DNA of 64,000 nucleotides, from positions 2,790,001-2,854,000 of the forward strand of contig NZ_JASZYB010000001.1 in assembly GCF_030317205.1 (NCBI RefSeq). The letters are read 5' to 3'. Position numbers and translations under genes: made by a program. How positions within the stretch are numbered: the first letter of the stretch is position 1; each line of letters begins with the position of its first letter. Below, one piece after another: positions 27,091 through 35,489 of this stretch. The stretch is from Variovorax sp. J2L1-78 (GTDB lineage: Bacteria; Pseudomonadota; Gammaproteobacteria; Burkholderiales; Burkholderiaceae_C). The notes under the pieces are model-generated. The model was not told the DNA's origin, did not search any database, and saw only the letters and a list, made by a program, of their open reading frames with translations.

Positions 27091-28305
27091 TCAACACAGG
27101 TGGGTTCGTGCGGCGGCCGCGGTGGCGCCTTGCGACAGGCCCTCGCGATAGAGCTGCACATGGCGGGCCGCACTCGCGGCCCAGCTGAAGGTCTCGCCGA
27201 GGCGTGTGGCGCTCGCCGCGATGCGCACCGGCGAACGCGATGCCAGCGCCGACTGCAGCGCTTCGGCGATCGAGGCCGACTTCAACGGATCGGCCCAGTG
27301 GCAGTCGCCGTCGCGCAGGTATTCGGTGAAGGGCGCGATCCGCGAGACCACGATCGGCACGCCGCTGGCCAGCGCTTCGAGCGTGACCAGCCCGAAGCCT
27401 TCGTTGAGCGACGGCATCGCCACCACGTCGGCCAGGCGGTAGAGCGCGGGGATGTCCTCGTCGGGCAGCGCGCCGGTGAGGACGATGGGCGCGCCGGGGC
27501 CGATGGGCAGATCGCTGGCCTGGGCGAGCGCTGCGAAGTCGCGCCTGTACTGCGCATGGTCGAGCAGGCTGGCGCCGCCGGCGATGACGAGCTGCGCATC
27601 AGGCCGATGCGCACGCAGCAGCACGAAGGCCTGGAGCAGGCGAAGCGTGTTCTTCCGTTCCTCCACGCCGCCGAGTGCCAGCACCACGGGTGCGCCGGTG
27701 CGGATGCCCAAACGCTGCGCCAGCAACGCATCGCCGGGCTGTCGCTCCGGGCTGAAACGCCCGCGCTGTAGGCCGTTGCGCACTTCCGCAGCCCGCACGC
27801 CATGCTTCGTCGCCAGCAGGTTCTGCCACAGCCGGCTCACGCAGAACACCTGCCGCGCGGCCCGGAAGCCGCGCGCCTGCCAGCGCATGAGCTGCACGTC
27901 GGCGAACACCTCCAGGTGGTGCACCGTGCGCACGAAACCGTCGATCAGCCCACGCTCCTGCAGGTTGGCGAGCGCATTGCCGCCGATGGGGTCGTGGGTG
28001 TGCAGCACGTCGAAGCGGGTGGTCGCGAGCAGCTCGCCGATGGACGCGGTGAACGCATCGATGCGCGTGCCGACCATCTCGACCATGTCGCGCGGCGTGA
28101 GGCCGACCGGGATCAGGCGCGTGGCACAGCGCACTGGGCGGAAGAACTGCTGGCCGGCCGATGCGGGTGCCATCACCGTCACGTCATGCCCCGCATCGTG
28201 CAGCGCGTGCGCGAGTTCGAGCGTGTGCACGACGCCGCCGCGCGGGTTGACCGAGTGCGTGAGCAGGCCGATCTTCAGCGGCCGCGAAGCCATGGATTCA
28301 TGCAC
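27091..28305 (-). CDS. Nit1C glycosyltransferase (MSMEG_0565 family, GT4-like)
   Basis: A 404-residue GT-B glycosyltransferase. The N-terminal domain has GLLTHSVNPRGGVVHTLELA (donor-side glycine loop) and HTHDPIGG; the C-terminal nucleotide-sugar site has MPSLNEGFGLVTLEALASG, the E-x7-E pattern of GT4 enzymes. Sugar donor and acceptor are unknown. It overlaps the AIR-synthase-like gene by eight bases. An alternative start (MASRPLK, 28293) would abolish the overlap. Not all Nit1C clusters carry it, so its presence suggests a glycosylated end product. Confidence 0.9.
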   Translation of the reverse strand: MHESMASRPLKIGLLTHSVNPRGGVVHTLELAHALHDAGHDVTVMAPASAGQQFFRPVRCATRLIPVGLTPRDMVEMVGTRIDAFTASIGELLATTRFDVLHTHDPIGGNALANLQERGLIDGFVRTVHHLEVFADVQLMRWQARGFRAARQVFCVSRLWQNLLATKHGVRAAEVRNGLQRGRFSPERQPGDALLAQRLGIRTGAPVVLALGGVEERKNTLRLLQAFVLLRAHRPDAQLVIAGGASLLDHAQYRRDFAALAQASDLPIGPGAPIVLTGALPDEDIPALYRLADVVAMPSLNEGFGLVTLEALASGVPIVVSRIAPFTEYLRDGDCHWADPLKSASIAEALQSALASRSPVRIAASATRLGETFSWAASAARHVQLYREGLSQGATAAAARTHLC

Positions 28306-29290
28306 GGTGGACCTCGCCGACCTGGCAGATGAACGCGTCGGTGTTCAGGTCCCACAGCAGCTGCCGCTCGTCACCCTGGCGCAGCACCAGCGTGCGGCTG
28401 TCGTCGACCTGGCCGACCACGTTGCAGGCGATGTCGCGCGCCGAGAAACGCGTGAGCACCTCGCCCAGCGCCTCGGGCCGCACGCTCAGCACGAAGCCGA
28501 AGCTGGGGAAGGACGTGAGCCAGCGCAGCAGCGGCACGCCCTCGGGCCGCGGGATGGCGTCGAGGTCGATGGTCGCGCCGACCTTGGAGCATTCGAGCAG
28601 CATCAGCGCCGTGCCGATGGCACCGGCCATGCTGATGTCCTTGGCCGCGTCGCATAGGCCGGCCTCGGCGAGCGTGGGCAACACCTCGAGGTCGGCACGC
28701 AGGCGGGGGCCCGGCGCGGTGGTCGAGGCGTTCCAGTACGGGAAGGGTTCCTGGTAGGCGCCGCGCAGGTCGACCGCCATCACCAGCAGGTCGCCCGGCC
28801 GCGCGGTGAAACTGGTCAGCAGTTTCTTCGCATGGCCGAGGATGGCGACGGCGAGCTGCGGGCGCACGCTGCGGTTGTTGCTGTGGCCGCCGACGATCGG
28901 CACGCCGTATTTCGACGAGGCCTCGGCCATGCCCTGGAGCATCTCGTCGGCCGGCTGCATGCCGGCGCTCCACAACGCATCGACCACCGCGGTCGGCCGG
29001 CCGCCCATGGCGTAGATGTCGCTCACGTTGACCATCACGCCGGAGTAGCCGGCGAACCAGGGCATGCGCTCGATGAAGTCTTCGACCAGGCCTTCGATTG
29101 CGAAGAGCAGGTAGCCGCCGTGGCCGTCCGGGATGGCGGCACAGTCGTCGCCGACCGGCACAGCCTGCGCGAGGTCGGCGCCGCCGCCGGGCATCGAATG
29201 CCCGAGCGCGGTGACGATGTCGCTGATGTCGCGCTTGTGCGCGAAGCCGCGGCTGTCGCGCAGCGCGACGGTGAGTTCAGCGAGCGTCAT
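28298..29290 (-). CDS. Nit1C AIR-synthase-related protein (Sll0787 family, C-terminal half)
   Basis: A 330-residue ATP-binding protein of the PurM/HypE superfamily. The motifs are VPVGDDCAAI near residue 50, VMVNVSDIYAMGGRPTAVVD, and a glycine-rich region near IVGGHSNNRS. Members activate amides or acids with ATP. In many genomes this domain is fused to the GNAT domain (MSMEG_0567/Sll0787 family); here the two are separate genes joined by a 22-codon bridge. GGAGGT lies nine bases before the ATG. Confidence 0.9.
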   Translation of the reverse strand: MTLAELTVALRDSRGFAHKRDISDIVTALGHSMPGGGADLAQAVPVGDDCAAIPDGHGGYLLFAIEGLVEDFIERMPWFAGYSGVMVNVSDIYAMGGRPTAVVDALWSAGMQPADEMLQGMAEASSKYGVPIVGGHSNNRSVRPQLAVAILGHAKKLLTSFTARPGDLLVMAVDLRGAYQEPFPYWNASTTAPGPRLRADLEVLPTLAEAGLCDAAKDISMAGAIGTALMLLECSKVGATIDLDAIPRPEGVPLLRWLTSFPSFGFVLSVRPEALGEVLTRFSARDIACNVVGQVDDSRTLVLRQGDERQLLWDLNTDAFICQVGEVHRA

Positions 29291-29355
29291 TCGATGACCT
29301 CCGTGCTTCGCACTTCGGTGCGAGCTTGCTTGGGGCGGCCCGGCGCGGCGCTCAT
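29287..29355 (-). CDS. 22-codon bridging mini-ORF between GNAT and AIR-synthase genes
   Basis: A frame of 22 codons starting MSAAPGRPKQARTEV. Its ATG overlaps the GNAT stop as ATGA and its own TGA overlaps the next start as ATGA, so ribosomes could pass through all three frames. The DNA contains a hairpin, TCGCAC-TTCG-GTGCGA at 29308-29323 on the plus strand, and looks like a structured intergenic repeat I associate with Comamonadaceae. Whether the peptide has a function is unknown. Confidence 0.4.
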   Translation of the reverse strand: MSAAPGRPKQARTEVRSTEVIE

Positions 29356-29909
29356 GCGCGGCTCCTGGCGCGCGAGACGAAGCCGCTCACCGGGTCGTGG
29401 CACGGCGGGTAGTACGCGAAGTCCGGCTGCATCTCGACGTGCGCGCGACCATGGATGACGAGCGTGCCGGTCGTGCGCCAGTGCAGCTTGCGGAACAACG
29501 CCTCGTTCTGCGCCTGCACGTGTGCCATGAAGGTGTGGGCGCCCTGTGCATGGGCGCGCGTCACGGCCAGCTTGATGAGCGTCGCGCCCAGATGGCCCTG
29601 GCTGCGAAAGGCCGCATGCACTGCCAGCCGCGAGCCCCACCACACGCCGGGTGAGGCTTCGTAGATGCGCACCGTGCCCACCACCTGGTCGGGCATGCCG
29701 CCGATACACGACATCGCGACCAGCAATTGCGCGTGGTCGTCGATCGCGTCACGGTCGTCACCGACGAAGACGCCCTGCTCAATGCAGAACACGACGCGCC
29801 GCAGCGCGTGCGCCTCGTCGCGCTCCCACTGCTGCGCGGCCTCGCGCACCAGGAACTCGACCGGCGCGTAGTGCGCCACCGGGTCGACGACGTCGTCAAT
29901 GCAGCTCAT
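29352..29909 (-). CDS. Nit1C GNAT-family acetyltransferase (Sll0787 family, N-terminal half)
   Basis: A 185-residue GNAT N-acyltransferase. The acetyl-CoA pyrophosphate loop appears as AFRSQGHLGATLI in the Q-x-x-G-x-G/A position, preceded by the strand GVWWGSRLAVH. It is homologous to the N-terminal half of the fused Sll0787/MSMEG_0567 protein. It starts three bases after the radical SAM stop. The acyl acceptor is unknown. Confidence 0.88.
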   Translation of the reverse strand: MSCIDDVVDPVAHYAPVEFLVREAAQQWERDEAHALRRVVFCIEQGVFVGDDRDAIDDHAQLLVAMSCIGGMPDQVVGTVRIYEASPGVWWGSRLAVHAAFRSQGHLGATLIKLAVTRAHAQGAHTFMAHVQAQNEALFRKLHWRTTGTLVIHGRAHVEMQPDFAYYPPCHDPVSGFVSRARSRA

Positions 29910-29912
29910 GGC

Positions 29913-31019
29913 TCAGGTCTCGTACACGGAAAGCGAAGAGCACGCACCGCACTTCCCACACCCCGCCTTGATGTCGCTCGACCGCAGGTTGGCCGCGGCC
30001 ACGCGCTGGCCCAGCGGCTCGAGGATCGACTTCATGAACTCGGGCGTGGGCGCAGGATGGTCTTCCAGCGGCGTGCCGCTGATCGGCACGAAGGGCACGA
30101 CGAAGGGGTACACGCCCAGCGCCAGCAGCTGGTCGCAGATGTCGAGGATGGCTTCGCGCGTGTCGCCCAGCCCGGCCAGGATGTAGGTGCTGACCTGGCC
30201 GCGGCCGAACACGCCGACCGCCGCCTCGAACGCGCTCATGTAGCGCGAGATCGGCACGCTGGCCTTGCCCGGCATGATCTTCTCGCGCACCGATGGCGTC
30301 ACCGCTTCGAGGTGCATGCCGAGCGTGTCGATGCCGGCCGCCTTCATGCGGTGAAACCACTGGTCGTCGTCTGGCGGCTCGCACTGGCCCTGGATCGGGA
30401 TGTCGACCGCCGCCTTGATCGCGAAGGCGCTCTCGCAGAGGATCTGCGCGCCGCGGTCGGTGGCGTTGGGCGTGCCGGTGGTCAGCACCATGTGCTTCAC
30501 GCCGTCGAGCAGCACGGCGGCACGCGCCACTTCGGCCAGTTGCTCGGGCGTCTTGCGCGCGATGGTGCGGCCGGCCGCGAGCGACTGGCCGATCGCGCAG
30601 AACTGGCAGGTCTTCCGGCGGCTTTCGTAGCGGATGCAGGTCTGCAGCACCGTGGTCGCGAGCACGTCGCTGCCGTGCAGCGTGGCGATGTGCGAATACG
30701 GCACGCCGTCGAAGGTCTGCATCTTCGTGAAGCGCGGCTGCTTCGGGAAGCTGATGCTGGCGATGGGAATCGTGCCCCGCGTGATGGTGCTGAGGCCGTT
30801 CGCATCGGGCGCCTGCGCCGTGAAGGGCGAGTTCCATGCGGTCGACGTGTGCACCGGCACCATGATCGTGTGGCCGTCGACGGTGACGGCCTTGTGGTCC
30901 GACGGGCCCGCGCCGCCGCGGCGGCTGGCCGCGCCGGCCGAAGGGTCAACCAGCCGCAACCCGAAGGACTGCAACTCGGTCATCAACTGGCGGCTGGACG
31001 GCGAGGCTGTCGTGGTCAT
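29913..31019 (-). CDS. Nit1C radical SAM protein (MSMEG_0568 family)
   Basis: A 368-residue radical SAM enzyme known from Nit1C clusters. The N-terminal signature [20 protein letters not shown] is conserved in the family. The cluster-binding cysteines appear as [17 protein letters not shown], spaced C-x9-C-x2-C instead of the canonical C-x3-C-x2-C; a second Cys group, CGKCGAC, lies near the C-terminus. It probably generates a 5'-deoxyadenosyl radical, with unknown substrate. Starting at 31019 it overlaps the nitrilase gene by 74 bases; an ATG at 30983 (MTELQSFG) fits the family start better. Confidence 0.9.
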   Translation of the reverse strand: MTTTASPSSRQLMTELQSFGLRLVDPSAGAASRRGGAGPSDHKAVTVDGHTIMVPVHTSTAWNSPFTAQAPDANGLSTITRGTIPIASISFPKQPRFTKMQTFDGVPYSHIATLHGSDVLATTVLQTCIRYESRRKTCQFCAIGQSLAAGRTIARKTPEQLAEVARAAVLLDGVKHMVLTTGTPNATDRGAQILCESAFAIKAAVDIPIQGQCEPPDDDQWFHRMKAAGIDTLGMHLEAVTPSVREKIMPGKASVPISRYMSAFEAAVGVFGRGQVSTYILAGLGDTREAILDICDQLLALGVYPFVVPFVPISGTPLEDHPAPTPEFMKSILEPLGQRVAAANLRSSDIKAGCGKCGACSSLSVYET

Positions 31020-31995
31020 GGGGGGTGCTTCCGTGAGGGGTGGATGAAACAGGCGAACCGGCCGGCATCGCGAAGGTGGTCGCGGCCGGGCGTTCGTTGA
31101 TGGCCAGGCTCAGCAGTTCAGGCCGCGCGTAGTGGCCGACCGAATCCATCATTCGCTTGCGCTTGGTGATGAGCGCCATGTCGAGGTCCGCGACGAGCAT
31201 GCCTTCGCCCTCGGTCAGCGGCGGCGCGAGGTGCTTGCCTTCGGGCGAGACGATGGCGGTGTGGCAGCCACCGCGCAGCGCCTTCTGCAGGCCAGCGTCG
31301 GGCGTGATGGCGGTGATCTGCGCATCGGTGAGCCAGCCGGTCGCGTTGACGACGAAGCAGCCGGATTCGAGCGCGTGGTGGCGGATGGTCACTTCCATCT
31401 GTTCCGCGAAGATCGGCCCGACCAGCGAGCCGGGGAACTGCGCGCAGTGGATTTCTTCGTGCTGCGCCATGAGGGCGTAGCGCGCCAGCGGGTTGTAGTG
31501 CTCCCAGCAAGCGAGCGCGCCGACGCGGCCGACCTGCGTGTCGACCACCTTCAAGCCGGCGGCATCGCCCTGCCCCCAGATCATCCGCTCGTGGTACGTC
31601 GGCGTGATCTTGCGGCGCTTGAGCAGCAGGCTGCCGTCGGCATCGAACACCAGCTGCGTGTTGTAGAGGCTGCCGTGGTCGCGCTCGTTCACGCCGAGCA
31701 CGACCACCATGCCGTGGGCACGCGCCCGCTCGGCCACCGCCAGCGTGACCGGCCCCGGCACCACCACCGCGCGCTCCATGAGGCGGATGTGGGCGGGGCC
31801 CTGCAGCACGGGAGGCTGCACGAACGAGAAGTACGGGTAGTACGGCAGGAAGGTCTCCGGGAAGACGATCAACTGCACGCCCTTGGACGCTGCCTGATCG
31901 ATGGCCTCGCACACCTTGTGCAAGGTGCCGTCGTGGCTCTCGAAGTCCGGCGCGATCTGCACGGCGGCAGCGCGGACGATGCGTGATGCACTCAT
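30946..31995 (-). CDS. Nit1C nitrilase (Sll0784/Nit1 family)
   Basis: A 349-residue carbon-nitrogen hydrolase. The Glu-Lys-Cys triad is complete: Glu47 in [12 protein letters not shown], Lys129 in [13 protein letters not shown], Cys163 in [13 protein letters not shown]. It would hydrolyse a nitrile to the acid and ammonia. Family Nit1 enzymes sit in this conserved cluster, which in pseudomonads is required for growth on cyanide. A Pro/His-rich tail of about 40 residues follows the conserved region and overlaps the radical SAM gene. I chose ATG 31995, 14 bases after the Sll0783-family stop. Confidence 0.93.
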   Translation of the reverse strand: MSASRIVRAAAVQIAPDFESHDGTLHKVCEAIDQAASKGVQLIVFPETFLPYYPYFSFVQPPVLQGPAHIRLMERAVVVPGPVTLAVAERARAHGMVVVLGVNERDHGSLYNTQLVFDADGSLLLKRRKITPTYHERMIWGQGDAAGLKVVDTQVGRVGALACWEHYNPLARYALMAQHEEIHCAQFPGSLVGPIFAEQMEVTIRHHALESGCFVVNATGWLTDAQITAITPDAGLQKALRGGCHTAIVSPEGKHLAPPLTEGEGMLVADLDMALITKRKRMMDSVGHYARPELLSLAINERPAATTFAMPAGSPVSSTPHGSTPHDHDSLAVQPPVDDRVAVLRVAAG

Positions 31996-32009
31996 GGCAG
32001 CGCCCGCCT

Positions 32010-32492
32010 TTACAGCGTCCAGGTGTCGAGGATGACGGCGCCGGCCTTCTTGTGCAGCAGCACGATGTCCAGCACGTCGAGCGGGTTGATCGGCTTGATG
32101 CCGGGGATCAGCGCGCCTTCGCCGTGGCCGTACAGGGCCTGCAGCGCGAAGCGGCAGGCGTAGACCTTGCCGCCCTCTTCCATGAACTTGACGATCTGCT
32201 TGTTGAAGTTCTGGTGGCCCGGGAAGGCTTCGTCGCCCAGCGTGGGGAAGCCGCGCTGCACGCCGAGCGTGACGCCGGGGCCGTATAGCAGCACCGAGGT
32301 CTCGTAGCCCTTGCGCTTCAGGCGCGTGGCCTGCAGCAGGTTGACGAAGCCGATCGAGCCTTCGAAGGCCACGGTGTGGAAGGTGACCAGCGCCTTCTCG
32401 CCGGGCTCGGCCTTGACGTCCTCGAAGACTTTCTCTTCGTAGTCGACGAGGTGTTCGCCGGCGACGTTCGGGGCTTTGGTGACTGCGGGCAT
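32010..32492 (-). CDS. Nit1C lead protein (Sll0783/MSMEG_0572 family)
   Basis: A 160-residue protein of the family named for cyanobacterial Sll0783, induced by nitrogen starvation and linked there to polyhydroxybutyrate accumulation. The sequence [20 protein letters not shown] and [18 protein letters not shown] suggests a DsrE-like fold; the biochemical role is unknown. It is the first gene of the operon. ATG 32492 (MPAVTKAP) was chosen; the open frame upstream runs through the operator array and is unlikely to be translated. Confidence 0.9.
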   Translation of the reverse strand: MPAVTKAPNVAGEHLVDYEEKVFEDVKAEPGEKALVTFHTVAFEGSIGFVNLLQATRLKRKGYETSVLLYGPGVTLGVQRGFPTLGDEAFPGHQNFNKQIVKFMEEGGKVYACRFALQALYGHGEGALIPGIKPINPLDVLDIVLLHKKAGAVILDTWTL

Positions 32493-32836
32493 GGGGTGAC
32501 TCCAGTTGAAAGACGTTGGGATGGGTTGATTGCGCGCCCTTGTCTTTTGCATGCGATGTGCCACCCCGCCAGCGCGCACGTGCGATCAATGCGCGATCAA
32601 TCAGCTGGCATGCGCCGCGCGGGCCCGAAAAAATATTTGCGACACCGTGGGGGGCGCTTTCCAACAGGCGCTGGCCTGGCTTTTCGCACCCGATTGATGC
32701 ACCTGACGTGCAATCAATGCACCCGATCAATGGGTCTGAACGCACGCGATCAATGCATGCGGGCATTGGGACCACGGCACGCTTCATGCGTTCACCCCTG
32801 GGCATCGATGCAATCAATGGATGCGATCAACTCGCC
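32493..32836. promoter_or_regulatory. Divergent regulatory region of the Nit1C operon and MocR gene
   Basis: This 344-base gap holds no gene. It contains eight copies of an RATCAATG-like motif between 32584 and 32832 (annotated separately), with two groups: one near the middle and one running up to the MocR start. The region between them (32603-32690) is G/C-rich. I could not assign -35/-10 boxes with confidence. Confidence 0.6.
32584..32832 (+). repeat. Array of RATCAATG motifs, candidate MocR operators
   Basis: Direct copies start at 32584 (GATCAATG), 32595 (GATCAATC), 32712 (AATCAATG), 32725 (GATCAATG), 32748 (GATCAATG), 32812 (AATCAATG) and 32825 (GATCAACT); an inverted copy is GATTGATG at 32692. 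Spacings of 11, 13, 23 and 13 bases put neighbours on nearly the same face of the helix. MocR regulators such as PdxR and GabR are known to bind direct repeats, so autoregulation and control of the Nit1C operon are likely. Confidence 0.65.
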
Positions 32837-34228
32837 ATGATCAAGATCACCCAGCCCTGGCAGAAGCGCCTCGAAGCCAGCGACAAGCCGGCCTACCTGC
32901 TGCTCGCCGACCTCATCGCCGAGGACATCCGCACCGGCCGCCTGACCGCGCGCGACAAGCTGCCGACGCTGCGCGATCTGGCGGCCGAGCTGAGGCTGAA
33001 CTACACGACGGTGGCGCGCGGCTACGCGGAGGCGCGCAAGCGCGGGCTGATCGACTCGCGCGCGGGCACCGGCACTTTCATCCGCGGCACCAGCCCGGCC
33101 GTGCCGCTGCGCGGTGGCGGCGGTGCCGAGATGACGATGAACCTGCCACCCGAACCGCAGGATGCCGGCCTGCTCGACCGCATGAAGGAGAGCGCGGCGC
33201 GCGTGATGGCCGACACCGACGTGTACGACCTGCTGCGCTACCAGGACTTCGGCGGCACCGTGCGCGACCGCGAGGCCGGCATGCAGTGGATCCGCCCGCG
33301 CATCCCCGACTGCCGGCTCGACCAGATGCTGGTGTGCCCCGGCATCCACAGCGTGCTGGCCGCGCTGTTCTCGCAGCTCGCGCGGCCGGGCGAGCTGATC
33401 TGCGTGGAGGCGCTGACCTACCCCGGCGTGAAGGCGATCGCCACGCAACTGGGCGTGCAGCTGCACGCGCTGCCGCTCGACGAGGAAGGGCCGATGGGTG
33501 AATCCTTCGAGCACGCGTGCAAGACGCTCAAGCCCAAGGCGCTGTACGTCAACCCGACCATCAACAACCCGACCACCGCGACCATCTCCCGCGCGCGGCG
33601 CGAAGCGCTGGCCGACATCGCGCTGCGCTACGCGATCCCGATCATCGAGGACGACGCGTACGGTCTGCTGCCACGCCAGATGCCGCCGACGCTCGCCTCG
33701 ATGGCACCGGACCTCACCTACTACATCACCGGCTTCTCGAAAACGCTGGGCGCGGGCCTTCGCAATGCCTACGTGCGCTCGCCCAGCGCGCGGCAGTCGC
33801 AACGGCTGGCAGGCGCACTGCGTGCGACGACCGTGATGGCCTCGCCCATCACCAACGCGCTGTCGACGCTGTGGGTGGAGGACGGCACGGCCGACGCGAT
33901 GCTGCAGGCCATCCGCACCGAATCGAACGTGCGGCAGGCGATGGCGCAGAAGCACCTCGGCGCCTACGGCATGGCCGCGCCGAGCGAGAGCTTCCACCTC
34001 TGGCTGCCGCTGTCGTCGGCCTGGAGCATGGTGGAGTTCGCGTCGTACCTGCGCACGCAGAACGTGGGCGTGGTCGCGAGCGCGGCCTTCTCGACCGACG
34101 GCAACCCGCCCGAGGCCGTGCGCATCTGCCTGGGCGGGCCGATGTCGCGTGACGACTGCGACCAGGCCTTGCGGCTCATCGCCGACACGCTGGCGCATCC
34201 GCTGCACCCGCATGCGACGGTGATGTAG
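32837..34228 (+). CDS. MocR-family regulator (GntR helix-turn-helix fused to aminotransferase)
   Basis: A 463-residue MocR/GabR-type regulator. The N-terminal GntR winged helix-turn-helix spans about residues 10-80 (DKLPTLRDLAAELRLNYTTVARGYAEA, first part). The C-terminal domain is a class I aminotransferase fold with NPTINNPTTATIS, EDDAYGLLP and the PLP-lysine region TGFSKTLGAGLR. The ATG at 32837 lies immediately after the operator array; the longer frame upstream is read through the repeats and was rejected. Divergent from the Nit1C operon, it is its probable regulator, possibly sensing an amino compound with PLP. Confidence 0.93.
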   Translation: MIKITQPWQKRLEASDKPAYLLLADLIAEDIRTGRLTARDKLPTLRDLAAELRLNYTTVARGYAEARKRGLIDSRAGTGTFIRGTSPAVPLRGGGGAEMTMNLPPEPQDAGLLDRMKESAARVMADTDVYDLLRYQDFGGTVRDREAGMQWIRPRIPDCRLDQMLVCPGIHSVLAALFSQLARPGELICVEALTYPGVKAIATQLGVQLHALPLDEEGPMGESFEHACKTLKPKALYVNPTINNPTTATISRARREALADIALRYAIPIIEDDAYGLLPRQMPPTLASMAPDLTYYITGFSKTLGAGLRNAYVRSPSARQSQRLAGALRATTVMASPITNALSTLWVEDGTADAMLQAIRTESNVRQAMAQKHLGAYGMAAPSESFHLWLPLSSAWSMVEFASYLRTQNVGVVASAAFSTDGNPPEAVRICLGGPMSRDDCDQALRLIADTLAHPLHPHATVM

Positions 34229-34340
34229 CGGCCTCGGCTGTAGGCAGGGGACCACGCCATTGGCATGCCTTCTCCCGCAGGCCGCACGGCGAGCACGCGC
34301 CTAGGCTGGAGCCTCACTCATTCAAGGCTCGGAGGCCTCC

Positions 34341-34418
34341 ATGAAAAGCATCATTCTCTGGCTGTGCGGCGTACCGCTTGTCGCCATCATCGCCCTGAAG
34401 ATCTTCGGCATCCTCTGA
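34341..34418 (+). CDS. 25-residue membrane peptide
   Basis: A frame of 25 codons, almost entirely one hydrophobic helix: MKSIILWLCGVPLVAII is followed by ALKIFGIL. GGAGG lies five bases before the ATG, and two hairpins with a T run follow within 80 bases, so it looks like a compact complete transcription unit. Family unknown to me; similar short hydrophobic proteins occur in related bacteria. Confidence 0.6.
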   Translation: MKSIILWLCGVPLVAIIALKIFGIL

Positions 34419-34447
34419 GCCGACCCGGTTGGGAAGATCCCTCCTCG

Positions 34448-34465
34448 CGACGCCGCAAGGCGTCG
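34448..34465 (+). other. Hairpin with GCAA tetraloop
   Basis: CGACGCC-GCAA-GGCGTCG, seven base pairs closed by a GNRA loop. It lies between the 25-residue peptide gene and the terminator and may stabilise the transcript end. Confidence 0.55.
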
Positions 34466-34467
34466 TT

Positions 34468-35418
34468 CTACAGCGCCCTTCGGGGCGCTTTTTTTTGGGT
34501 TTTCGGGGGGCGGGCCGAGGGTGGCTGCAGCGCTTCCTCCATGAAGCCGACCAGCGCCTGGACCCGCGCGGTGCGGCCCTTGCGCGAGGGCACCAGCAGC
34601 ACGACCGGCGCGCTGTCGAAGTCCCAGTCGGCGAGCACACGGACCAGCGAGCCGCTCGCCACCGCCTCGGCGGCGTCCCATTCGGAGCGCAGCACCAGCC
34701 CCAGGCCCTGTTCGGCCCAGTGGCGCGCCACGCTGCCGTCATTGGTGACGAAGGCCGGCTGGATGCGCAGCGTCTCGCCGCGGCCGCCTGTCGACCCCTG
34801 GCCCGGGCGTACATGCCACAAGGTCACGTCCTCGTCGTTCTCGCGGATCGAGATGCACGCGTGGTAGGCCAGGTCGCGCGGTGTTTGGGGTGTGCCATGC
34901 GCACGCAGGTAGCCAGGGCTGGCACACAGCCAGCGCGCGTTGGACTGCAGCGTGCGCGCCACCCATGACGAATCGCGCACCACGCCGATGTGGACCACCG
35001 CGTCGGCGTCGTGCTTGTCGGGCCAGGGCGTCTCGCGCAGGTCGAGCTGCACGCGAAGACCCGGGTGCAGGCGCGCGAAGCGCGCGAGCATCGGCGCGAC
35101 CCGCGCGCGCCCGTAGCCGAAGGGAGCCGCCACGCGCAGCGTGCCGGTCAGCCGCTGGTCGTCGCGCTGCAGCGAATCGCGCAGGCCGTCGAGCTGCGCC
35201 AGCAGCGCCTGCGCCTCGCGGCCGAAGCGCTCGCCTTCGGACGTGAGGCTCAGCCGGCGCGCCGTGCGGGTGGCCAGCGCCAGCCCCAGGGTCGCTTCCA
35301 GCTTGCGCAGGCGCATCGACAGCGCTGGCGGCGTGACGTCGAGCGAGCGCGCCGCGGCGCTGAGGGAAGGTTCGCGCAGCAGGGCCGCCGCGAGCTGCAG
35401 GTCTTCGATCTGGATCAT
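34468..35418 (-). CDS. LysR-family transcriptional regulator
   Basis: A 316-residue LysR regulator. The helix-turn-helix covers about residues 1-60 (LQLAAALLREPSLSAAARSL, TPPALSMRLRKLEATLG). The effector domain ends in a basic tail, KTQKKAPRRAL, translated across the terminator of the neighbouring peptide gene; this suggests the original stop may have been lost. It is divergent from the HAD hydrolase gene with a 71-base gap, and probably controls the 35.5-38.8 kb genes. Confidence 0.92.
   Translation of the reverse strand: MIQIEDLQLAAALLREPSLSAAARSLDVTPPALSMRLRKLEATLGLALATRTARRLSLTSEGERFGREAQALLAQLDGLRDSLQRDDQRLTGTLRVAAPFGYGRARVAPMLARFARLHPGLRVQLDLRETPWPDKHDADAVVHIGVVRDSSWVARTLQSNARWLCASPGYLRAHGTPQTPRDLAYHACISIRENDEDVTLWHVRPGQGSTGGRGETLRIQPAFVTNDGSVARHWAEQGLGLVLRSEWDAAEAVASGSLVRVLADWDFDSAPVVLLVPSRKGRTARVQALVGFMEEALQPPSARPPKTQKKAPRRAL
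34472..34496 (+). terminator. Rho-independent terminator (UUCG tetraloop)
   Basis: AGCGCCC-TTCG-GGGCGCT stem-loop followed by eight T (34489-34496). It terminates the transcript of the 25-residue peptide. The convergent LysR coding sequence runs through it, so the site encodes the last residues of LysR on the other strand. Confidence 0.8.
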
Positions 35419-35489
35419 TCAGCACAGCTTAACGATAGATGACCGTTCAGTGAACCACAGACGCTGCCGTCCGCCCTACAGTCGGCGCC

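Noticed and set aside
32516..32836. Upstream extension of the MocR frame
   Set aside because: It reads through the RATCAATG repeat array; the GntR domain starts directly at 32837.
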